A stretch of DNA of 64,000 nt from Pycnopodia helianthoides (Eukaryota; Echinodermata; Asteroidea; Forcipulatida; Asteriidae). A model generated the notes under the pieces. The model was not told where the DNA came from. It saw only the letters and a program-made list of their open reading frames with translations, and searched no databases. Where the stretch lies: the NCBI GenBank assembly GCA_032158295.1, contig CM063250.1, positions 3,541,501 through 3,605,500 on the forward strand, given 5' to 3'. Of the stretch, positions 48,701-60,700 are shown piece by piece. The first letter of the stretch is position 1, and each line of letters begins with the position of its first letter. Both the position numbers and the translations under genes were made by a program.

Positions 48701-51700
48701 AAAAAACAATAAAAAAAAAACAAGCACAGTGAATAATCTTACTGAATGGATACGGCTTTAGAGCCAGATGTTTATGTTTGCCATGCGGGTATTAAAACCG
48801 TTCCCCCATGTGTCTTTGCCATAGTAACCATAACGTCAACTACATCACTCCCAAGTGTAGTGCAACTGGAATGCTCATCGGGACTGTTATTGTGAAGTAC
48901 TTCCCTGTGACGTCACAACCAAATGATTGTGCGCGCTGTGTCAAACGGGAGGCGCTAATTAAACAGCGTTCACCTTTTAGCATTGTTTGGGTATTGTCTT
49001 CCTGGAGGTGAAAGAAAACAAATGAAAACAATAGACCATGTGATCTGTGACATCACATGTTTACAAAAGAGCCACAGAGCGTGGACTTACATACAGGCAC
49101 AGCTTGTACACAGCTCAATGGAAGAATACAACAAATCTTATAATATGTTTTATGGAGATTGCACTGTCTCATTTTTCTCAACTTTTGATATGAAGAAAGG
49201 GGGGACATCTGAAAGGTGTACACTGTTACTTTTGTAAGTCTTGAATTTATGTGAAAATATTGACACAAAATGTAAATTTTCCCACATGGCCCGTGTAGTA
49301 TCTTGCCCGTCAGGAAACGCATTAGATTATCTGTAAACAAAGGTAAGATGGTCTATTTATAGATCATTTACCGTTGACAAAAATGCTTGGCATTATTCTT
49401 GCCTACGGTATTGTATTGCCTAAATTTGTGTCCGTCTTCCAACCCCACCAAATGTAATATTACATTCATAGCTGTTCAAGAAATTGAGCTTGAAACTGAA
49501 AATAATTTATTGACCTACAAGCAGAATATTAAATTTGGGAAGGTCGAAGATTGGCCAAGAAATCATAGTCGGGTGGTGGACATCTATAGAGCATTCAGCC
49601 GTTGTAAACTAAATAAAAACATGTGCAACGTATCTATACTATGCTGGTACTGATTAGGGGAAAAAGTTGACTAAAATCTTTTTTTAGATAGTCACACCAC
49701 ATTAGAACAACAATTTTGTTGTTTGAATGCAAATGTTTTGCTAAATAAGTCAACATTTTCTGTTAGAAACAGCCTAAATCACTGCATTGGGAGACTTGTG
49801 CACAAATCTACATGGAAGTGTCACCCTAACATTTCTGTGACCACAGTGAGGGCGCTGTTTTACCAATTTTGAATTGTCTGTTCAGGTCGGCTCTGCCTCT
49901 TAGTCTTAAAGTAAGTGCTAAGTGTCATTTCATCTCCAGTCATTTTGATATTCTGAGCTATTTTCATGAAAACTCGCTCAGTACAAAAACAAAATATCCT
50001 CGCTTGGAGCTCTATGTTTCTTCCCTGAGCCAAAACAAATTAAAATAAAACAAAAATGGCAGAGGTGTGATTTGATTTAAGGAGTCAATGTCTATATGAG
50101 TTGGATTGTTTATTAACTAGAAACTGACGCTTAGCAGAGAGGTTTCAAATGGCAAAGGTGAAGTCCAGTCGACTCTCATTATAACAAGATCGCTGGGACT
50201 GGACAAATGACTTCTTTATAACAGGAACGTTGTTATAAGAGGACAGCAAAAAACAAAGAAACACATTTGAGGAGAAATGAGATTCGGGACTTCAGAATGT
50301 ACTCTTTATAAGCAGAACCTCTTTTAGAACAGTGCTCTTTATAACGAGGGTTGACTGTAGTGGTACATGCACCATTACGGTGAAATGGATCAAACAAAAG
50401 CATAACCTTTATTACTGAATATTATACATGTACTACAGAAATCACATCCAAGCCTCCATCCACTTACTGGGGTGTTGATTGGGAAGAAGCTTTTTGAAAA
50501 AAATTACAGTAGCTTGAATTGTGTCATATATTGTGTGTTGACTGTTATCATGGTGTGGCCATCTTGATTTTTGTTGCAATTTTAAGTTATTGTAACCAAA
50601 CCGAAGCTGAAAGAAAAAAATAGTCTGGATCCTTTTTTGTGCTGTGAGTATTAGCATTCATAACTGTTATTGGAGACAGGGAACATGACCAATATGGTGG
50701 CATTATTGTATTGGTTTATTGTGTCGTGTCATGGCAGCATTGTCATAACTCGGTGTGGTCAAAAGGTTGTATCTTGCACACTTGTTTTATACAGAATTTG
50801 CTCCATACAACAGGAGAATAACTCACTGTTGTTTTTGTGCTTGAACCTAATGTATGACCTTATTGCACTAAGAAAAATCATAATTGCATCTCTGCGACCG
50901 TGATTTTGACATGACATTTGAAGAAGAAGAACAAACTCAGGGATGTACATTTAAGGCCCAATACTTTGTTCTTGTAAGGAGGAGGCATTTTTTCCCCCAA
51001 AACGAAAGGTATACTTTGCCTTTAAAGGAACATTACAGAATTGGTAATTGTAAAATATACTTTTGGTCACAGATTTACATAAAACTTACACGGTCTAATG
51101 ATGATGATAGTAGAAAACATCCCTAGAAATATTTCTGTCTGAAATGCCATATTTGATGAGAAATGAATAAACTAATTTCCGATTGGAGTTTATCGCTCAT
51201 GAGCGTTTTATTCATGCATTGTATAACACATGCAAATTTGTAAACGGTTTTGCACTATTTTCTTGTGACCCAGATGGTCGATCGATCTCAAACTTCTACA
51301 GGTTTGTCAGTTTATGTATATGGTGGATTACATAAAGTGCTTACACTGCCAGCAACTGTTTTGTTAGCAAAAACCAATTCTGTAATGTTCCTTTAATAAC
51401 AATTTATGAAGTACCCCAAAATGTTGAAATGCATACACTGTGTGTGTACAGTGTATATGAATGCTGGAAGCGAAGGCAGATGCCCAACCTGTTTTGATAG
51501 TAACTGGGAAATTTAACACCTGGCTTCGCACCGCTCTGGTTAGTGACGCTGCTATGGCTGGCCAGGATTTCATTGATTCCATTCTCAACAGAGTGCTCGT
51601 TAAGGCCACAATCGCCCATGGAGTGATCATTAATTTGCTATAAATTACTTGAGAAGTCCAGTGCTGAAATTTGTAGCAAAATTTCATTAATATTTTATAC

Positions 51701-54700
51701 AGAGATGAAAATGAGGGGAAAAAAAGGGAGGGACAGCTTTGCTTCATCCCGTTTCTTTGTGATCCCCTTTTCTTTCTTTTTTCTTGAATATGTTGCATCA
51801 GATATTGCAGTAAAATTCAAATTTTTCTGCTTTAAGTTTTGATGCAGATGTACATTTAGGGTTATATATTCTTTACTGAATCGGGCCTGAAATTTTGTCT
51901 ATGAGAGGCCAAAGGCCGTTTTCATTTATTGAAAAAATCTTTAAAAGTTTTTGGGAAACTTTTAAAGGGTCACCAAGGTTAAGACCAGGGCAACGGAGGT
52001 CATGACCTCTGTGGCCTGCGTGTAATTCCACACCTGTAATCAGGCTTTCCTGCTCTGGGATATAGAAATGGAGGACAGTTAAAAGTTACTCAATGTTTTA
52101 ATACTCCTCAAAACTTGTATTTCTTATACTTTAGTTTTTGTATATTTCACTTGCAATCCATTTTTGGTCCCAACAGCCAGCCTTTCAGCAAGCTTTTTAT
52201 GTTATAAAAAAAAATGTTACAGGCAAAGAGGTTGAATTGCCGTAGGAGTAGAAATGGAGTAAGCTTTCGGAGGCAATTAGGCAGCTTTTTTTGTCCCTAG
52301 TTATTCATAGTGGGACGGACTTTCTTGCAGAGTTGGGGATAAAAAGTGCCTTAGGAGATGTTTATGTGGGACTGACTCTGATTCAATTACTGTACAGTGG
52401 TCCGAAAAATAGTGGTACGGTGTACAATGTTATTTTCCCAGATTTTATTTTCAGCTTTTAAGGGAGAATTTTATTTTTTTTGTCTAGACCAGTAATTGAC
52501 ATTTGACAAGTTTTGTAGATTGCAAATGTTCTGTGTTTAATGACTCGGTCACAAAGTGTTATAATTTAACATTCATTCTCTTGAAGAAGATCAGAGCAGG
52601 GAAACTGATCATTTCCCACCAAAACTCAATTGCTCTCACCCCCTATTCCCATCTGTTTTGCAGACACTCTGTTCCGCCGCACAACACACCAGACCAAATC
52701 TTTGTCTTATTCAAATTTACCCTTAGAATATGCAAATTAAGCTTCTGGACCTTCAGCCTGAGACCATACAAGCCTGGGCGAGTGAGCTACTGGGTTAAAG
52801 TACACAAGACATTTCTAGATCCAACATTTCTTAAGCCCCTTTCTCATTCCTTGTGTCATTTTTTTTTACCCTTCGTTATGTTTACAAGTGACAAGATGGC
52901 AACTAGTGAACAATGTCCAGGATACACAACATGTGCATGTACATTGTACATTATCAAAGCACATACATGAAGCGTCATGTTTGCATTGAAAAATTGATTG
53001 GATCATGTATAATTTGATGTGAACACATGGAAAGAACGGAACACTGTCAATATGTACATCTCTGGGTGTACAAGACCGTGTACACCAACCATGACTACAT
53101 TTTACAGTTTATGCACGACAGTACAGTGTAGGTGTGTCCATAGTTTGTATTGACCAATCGTATACTGGACTATTGCACAGTAAACGTGTAAATACAGAAT
53201 TTACATGCAGACGAGCTAAGAACCTAAAATCAATAAACTTTTAAATTGACGTCCAAGCGTCGTCGTTGCTCTGAGGTCCATTTGTGGTGTTTAAAAATTT
53301 GTTTTCAGATTAGCATTTTAAACACATGCAATTTTAGGATTAATTTTGTTGTCGGGGGTCGAATCGGCCATATTCATCCAGTGACTAAACACCATCCAAA
53401 CTAACGACGTAATTAACACTCGAGCCCTAATGACAACACTGCTATGGAGAAGGCCGAATACTATTATTGAACGAGTAGTTGGGGGAGCCTTTTACCGTCT
53501 CTCGTCAGGAATTATGGAAATCTAATTAGCATAGTGCAACTTCCGTCATGGAGTAGTGGTGGTGAATGGTTCAGGGACTTATGCAAATGAGATGACTTTA
53601 GGATTGATAATGAGCAAATTTTAGATTTGCATAAACATACGCAAGCATGTACAGTAATTGCAAATGTGTCAAACAACGTTTGAATGCACATTTTGGGCTT
53701 CTTATTATTTTACTCGGTTAATTTCCTTTGAAAATTTGATTAAACCGTTTCAGACTTTGAGCGGGTAAACTCCCACCAGGGCTTGACTTTGAGGGGAATA
53801 TCCACAAGACCGCAGGGCTTGTTACTCTAAATGTTTACTGGACCAGAAGTTGTTTTACAAGACCTGAATCAAAATGAGAAGAGAAAAAACTTGTGCGTGT
53901 GTGAAACATTATAAACGTACAAAAACATGTCAACTGTTCTTATTTGAATAAGCACAAACAGAAGGTTTGTTTCATTTTTCTTATGGGCAAGTATGCTTCG
54001 ATACTCGGACTGAAAGTCAACATTTGAACATGATTTTATTTTATGAAAGGTAGGCTATTACACAGTGAAGTAAAAATTAATCAATTGAAAAAACACAAGA
54101 CCGTTGGACTTGTCCTTCATGAGTTTATTTGCCATGGGCTGAACCACTGATCTTGAGCCTGTGGCAGAGCTGCCAACGCTTCTTGATTCTGCAGAAAGTT
54201 CCCTGAGAATAAACCAATCTTTGGATGTTCTGATTATCAAATTGAAACCTCCCTGATTATGGAAACTTTATCCCTAATATGTTGAATGTAATTCTAAATA
54301 TCTCCCTGATTCAGTGATTGTTGTACAAAATCTCCCTTATTGCAAGATGCAAATGTTGGCAGCTCTGCTGTGGTCCAGTGTTAATTTCAAGCCCTGTCCC
54401 ACCCATTTCCCGGGAGCTATACCTACCCCTGCTTGGGAGTAAAGTTAAGCGGGATAACCCCACAGTTACCCCCCTTGAGTGTTCATTTTTACCCACAAGA
54501 AAATTGCATCCAGTGTCAAACGAACGTGGAGTGACGGTGTGGCTACAAATCCCCAGGAATTCCCCTGGGTTTTATCGCCGGGGGAATCAGCCAGTGTGAA
54601 AAAGGGCATCAATAAAAAAAAAAAGTCTGTGTTGTCACATTAAAACTCTTGTGACGGTAATGATAACAACACCAAGACGAAACCGTTCAGACATTGATCT

Positions 54701-57700
54701 GTAGTTAATGATGTCAGTGATCCTCCCTAGCAAGCTATATATGTTAATGCAGTGGACGAGAGTTGAGCGCTGGAGTATTGAGCTGCGTGAGTTACGTCAG
54801 CATACTTATACACCACACCGGGAAGGCTTGTTATCCACTGCGTCTGCCATCTGGCTGTAGCATATGGAACGGAGACAGATGCTTCCACATGGATTAAAAG
54901 ACGGAACAGATTTCCTCTTTTTTAATTTTATGGACGCTTTCTAAACAACTCCGCTTTTCACCAATTGTTTATCTTTTAAATGGAAATTAATTTATCGTCA
55001 AAGGGTAAATTCTTGTACAAATAATTGTTTTTATCAGTTTTCTCATTTCTGTTGTGATTTATTAATTCATTTTTTTTTTTTTTTCACTACTTGATGCACT
55101 TTCAATTGTGTTTCCCTGGGAACACTTTTGGCTGCCCATTAATCTGTATGCCAAAGGTGACTGCTGCACTAAAATGTTCACGTTCACACGAGGAATGTGT
55201 ACATATGTGTAAGTTGTGACGTTCAAAATGGAAAGGTGAAGGTTGTGAGTGCAGAGACACATTACAATGTAGTGTAAAATAAATAGGGTTTTTGTGTTTA
55301 GGTTTTGGGGATGCCCTTTTTTTAAACAAATATTATCTGATTTATATTTTAAAAAGAAAAGAAAATTGTAGTACATCATACTGTAGAAACACTTGTACTA
55401 CTTGCGCATTACTTGTACACGTATGTACACAGTAGGTGTACATCCACATGTGTAGCCTATGTGAAATAGGGTTTTGTGATTAACTTTTTAAGATGCAATA
55501 TTTTTAACAAATATTTTCTGATTGATAATTTTTGTATTGATTGTTTTATATTTTCAATTCGAGCGCATCACACATTCACACTGCTCTTAAGTACACCCAC
55601 ACTGTACTTGCGTCTACATCTACATGTACAAGTACATCTAGATGCGCAAGACTACATTACACAGTCAAGAAAACAGGGTTGTCGTTAAAAGTCAAGGGTC
55701 AATTTGAATGTGCTGCAAACATATGTTCGGTTGTTCCTGATTTACTTGGACTATCCTCCGAGTTTATGTTGGATTTACCAAGGCAGTTGTGGATTGAATA
55801 ATCCATAAATATACCAAAGGGTGTTTATTTGTTACTCTCTTTGCTGCTCCATTGGAGTGGGAGGTTTTTTTAATTACAATTCTTCTTCTTTTTTGTACAA
55901 ATTTTCTTTTCTTCCCTTTCTGTTCTTTGAAAATTTATTCCTCAATTAAATTTGTCAAGTAAAAATGTTTTTGTTGTAGGTTTTTTTCCACTGGATGAGG
56001 CAGCCAGAATTTTTTTTTTTATTTATTTATTTTAATTTTCTGACCTCATTGTGCTTAGAACTCCACTTGTAAATTAAACAATGGGGTGACATGAACTCCT
56101 GGTTAAAGGTGAACAAAATGCAATTATGAGCGTTAAAATGGTTAAATGCACAAACATTTAACTATAGATGGAGGGGTAAGGTGATGGAGGAGTTAGTGAA
56201 GTACATGTGGGCTCAGTTTTCTAGAGCTGTTTAAAAGTTGAGAATATTGCTTAAAGGCAGGATATACTTTTGGTAATTGTCGAAGACTAGTATCCTCACT
56301 TGGTGTATCCCAACATTTGCATAAAATAACAAACCTGTGAAATTTTTGGCTCAATTTGGTCATTGAAGTCGCAAGAAAATTATGAGAGACAAACACCCTT
56401 GTTGCGCAGAATTGTGTGCTTTCATATTCAAATATTTTAGTGAGAAACTACCTCTTTTTCAATAACCACATTACTTCAGAGGGAGTCCTTACCAAGTAAG
56501 TTTTTATGGTAATATATTTCTTGAGTAATTACCAAAAGTAGCCACTGCCTTTAACCAATGTCTCTGTGTTGCATAACAGTAGCAAAGGAACTGATCAGAA
56601 ACCAGGGCCCAATTTCATGGCTCTGCTTACCGCGGATTTCTGCACTTACGTATCATAAAATTATGTGCTACAAGAGCTCCGTAAGCACAGAATTCCGCGG
56701 TAAGCAGAGCCATGAAATTGGGCCCGGGTGGCATTTATATTTTGGTTTGTATCATCCAAACTTAACTTGCAAATGGCGTATTGGGTTTTGGAAATGGTTG
56801 ATACATTCGGATAAAGTAACAGTGTACTTCAGCAGATTCTGTGTCCAATGCCCATGAAAGATGTAACTAAATACACTCATAATTTACTAAGGAAAGTCCG
56901 GCGGGACACCAGTCAATATATAGCCATGCGTACCACATGGATTTTTGGCTGGTAATTTGGTGAGTGGTCAGCATTGCTCTTAGATGCAACCGGCTCCACG
57001 TAGTCATCTCCGTAGTGACTGATTATTTGTTCAAAATTTATTCCTATTATGAATGTACCGATTGTATTATAATTTGAGACAATTGTCTTAATATTGAAGG
57101 TATTGTAAATGTTTAACCCCATGTCTACAACCACTGCATGTTCCTTTGTCAAATTCTGGCTTTTAAAAAAGACTAACTCTATTATTAACAACGAATACAT
57201 TCGATAGAAATATTTTTTAATGAGAACGTATTGAATGTTGTTAGTTATTAGGTACATTCACTGTACATGTATGTATGGCCTTTTTCGAAACCATGTCGTC
57301 GGCTCAGGCTCTGGCTTGTGGACTCTTGGTTTCTGTACAGAGTTTTCTTCAAACAGGTGGATGGAGCCTTAGCCGGAGCCCAAGCCAAAGATGTGGCTTC
57401 GAAAATGACCAATGTTATACATGTTCTGTTTTTGTATGTTGTCATGTGTCCAATTTGGTGGCCCTGCTTGCTGGAGTGTTTTTATGCCGACACTCACAAA
57501 CAGTAAGCAGAGCTACAAGTCGGGGCTTTCATGTCTTGATAGTGAAAACAAAGGCCATGTCCAAATTATGTGACTTTCGGCTATGGCTTTCAGCAATCTA
57601 GCCGTAGCCACAGCCACAGCCCAAACCATCAATTTGGACACGGCCTACCTATGTAGTTCTCAACAAAAGACATAATTGAGACGAGTACAGTGTTAGTAGA

Positions 57701-60700
57701 TGAAAGTAATTATGAAAATAAAGCGGTTTGCCAAATACATTATTTGAAGAAAAAAAAAAAAAATTTATTTTACAAGAACAAGAAATTAAGCCAGAGTTTA
57801 CATTAAAAAGGACTACAATGATACATTTTAAGTCTAATACATGGATTGCATATGAAATAACAAAGTGGGTTACAAACAAAACAATTTAGAATATCAATGT
57901 TCAATTTAAACATGTTTTTTTTTCATAGATCAACTCATTTGAGAATTCCGTGCACACAAGAACACACATCTGAGACAAATGAGTGCGTGGTACCTGTGTG
58001 CATTTTTGTGTTGTTATGAAATCACCCGTGGTTATCCTTACTCATATTTGATGTTTTTCCGTGAATGCTTTAACCAGGTTCAGCCGGACGTGGAAGATCT
58101 CGATAATGGCGCGGATGAAGACGGTGATACCGACTCTGTTAAGTCAGAGATCAAACTCGGAAAGCTTCAGTTCTCCCTGGACTATGACTTCCAGGAAGGA
58201 AAGGTGAAGTCAGTTTTAAGATATTTTTATTGACTTATTTATTTATTTATTTAACAGTGCAATTAGCTTAAAAACAGGATGAAAATGAAACAGGAGAAAC
58301 ATTCAGTTTTTAGGTGTGGGAAACAAGGAAAACCCATGCAATCAGCACAATTAGCACCAAAAACAGGATGAATATAAAGCGAGGAGAAATGTTCGGTTTA
58401 AGATGTAGGAGGAAAACCCCAAATTGGGAAAACCCATACAAGATTAGGTAGGAACTGAAAACCCAATCCACATGCAATGCTCATAGCCTGAGGTGGGATT
58501 ATAACCAGGGTTCACAGAGGTGAAAGTTAGTGAAAGAAACCACTGAGCCAACCTTCTCTTCCATTCATTATGATGGATTCATGGGACCCCACCTTGAGAT
58601 GTACGATCCAGTTACAGTCTTGGTTACATAGCAAATGTCCCCCCCCCCTAAAAAGGGACACGTAAAATAAGATTTATCCCATGATGTACATCTGCATTGG
58701 CTGACAGCTGGCGGAGGAGCCAACGCCGTCTTAAAATATGTGTGCTGTTGCTAAGCAGTTACTACGTTGGCAGGGTCTGACGGATTTTATTTTTTTTTTT
58801 TTTTTTACTTTTAATGATTTGTGTTGCAGGGATGCAAAATTTCAGAAATTTCTCATCATAAAATAAGGCCTGGGGGTCGATTTCACAAAACTCTTCCTAA
58901 CTTAGGACTAGTCGTAGGCAATGCTAAGAGATAGGACTAGTCTTAAGTTAAGACCAGTTACTGGTCCTAACTTCAGATAAGACTAGTCTTATCTCTTTGT
59001 GAAATCGGCCCCTGCTCTTGGATATTCTTTCTCTAGTGCTGAAAATACTGTTCCCGAAAGCTCCTTGAAATCTATAGCTCCACTTTACCCCAGGGGGTTG
59101 GTTACCAATAGGTGGAAATGCCATCATTGTCAACATACCTCCCAAGATCTGGATCCCAGTTTCAGACTTTTTTGCTGGCAGTTTACTCTCACCCCATGTT
59201 TTGGATGTTTTGGTTTATAAAATGGAGTGGTTTTGCCTTTTGTAATCAGGCCTGTATGCTGCGTTCTAGAAAGGGAAAGGGCACCAAGGCATTCTCTCCT
59301 CGGTAAAGGGCACCCTATGAGGAAATTGTAAATTTCTATTGGAGATTTCAAGGGCACGAAGGCAATGACCGTTGCTCTCTTCGTGAAGTATCAGGCCTGT
59401 GTAATCATAATAGTTTGTGCACTTTGCAGTTTCTATGTGAAAGTTATCAAGTGGGCAAGCATTTCGTTTCTAGAAATTTAACTTGCCTGTGGGAATTTTC
59501 TCTGGCAAGAAAAGCTTTGCCTTCATATGATAGTCATGAGTATGTTTGCTGTTTTGCTGTGAACTGTGAACATTTTCTTGACGCTGAATTTGACTTGGCA
59601 TTTAAAATCTGTAAGGGATGCAACTTCTTAGCGGGTTGTCTGTGAAGAGTTTCTTGTAGTGTGTGCCGTTGTCTGGTCCTTGCAATTACAAAGTGGCCGA
59701 GCGGATAAGAGCACCGGACTCAAGCTCTGGTGTTTCTGTTCAGCAGAGTGTGGGTTCGAGTCCCGGTCGTGACACTTGTGTCCTTAAACAAGACACATTA
59801 ACCATTATTGCTTGTCCTTCGGATGGGACGTAAAGCATTTGGTCCCGTGTGTTGTGTAATGCACGTAAAAGACCCAGTGCACTTATGAAAGAGAAGGGGT
59901 TCGCCCCGGTGTTCTTGGTTTGATTGGCAGCATATTGCGCCACAGCACCTTGTAAACCATTACACGATGCTTTGTAAAGGAACAGGTCTAATACTTCAAA
60001 AATGTAGCTCCACAATACCTTGCAGGAAAATACTGAATGTTTAAGTGCCTTGAGCGTCACTGAATGACGGATATGAGCGCTATATAAGAAGCCACTATTA
60101 TTATTATTATTATTACACCACTGATTACACTCGGTTTTCGTTTTCAATCTCCTCCCACCTCTACAGTTGAACGTCTCGGTAGCCCAAGCAGCTGATCTTC
60201 CAGGCATGGATTTCTCAGGGACGTCTGATCCATACGTCAAAGTGTACCTCTTACCAGACAAGAAGAAGAAATACGAAACCAAAGTCCACCGCAAGACGCT
60301 CAACCCAGTGTTCAATGAAACCTTTACATTCAAGGTGGGTAGCATTCTTGGTTTATCGTTATGGTTGTGTTTTGTGATCGGTTTGTCCGTAATTAAAAAC
60401 AAAATTTGAGGGACAAGAACTCAAGGAGGGAAGGGAACAAAGTGATATCAGGAACTGAAAGTGTGAGCTGATTCACAGTTCAACTAGACTTGTAGACAAG
60501 TCGTTAAATGTTTGTCGCGATGATAGCAATCCGACTCTCTCGGCAATTCTCGCGACACGACTCGACCATCACCGGCCGCGACAAACATTAACGACTTGTC
60601 CACAAGTCTACAGTTCAACTTATGATATTTAGAACGGAACCAGTTTTCCTAAACAGACATGCAACCTTTCAGCTGATTAAGCTGATTTCTTTTCCCCCTC

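Larger units (their letters stand above)
37324..58077 (+). other. Synaptotagmin 20.7-kb intron
   Basis: It separates the membrane anchor from the C2 domains. It carries a LINE tail, family A, B, C and G MITEs, a pogo-like MITE, two tandem duplications and a candidate enhancer at about 53.3-53.7 kb (listed separately). Stretches without a separate entry, such as 42.9-44.2, 46.3-50.1 and 51.8-53.3 kb, show AT-rich single-copy DNA with no recognisable feature. Confidence 0.8.

Noticed and set aside
59740..60402. 220-codon ORF on the - strand, the longest in the window
   Set aside because: It runs antisense through a SINE and the synaptotagmin C2A exon. Its sequence is low-complexity and matches no family I know.
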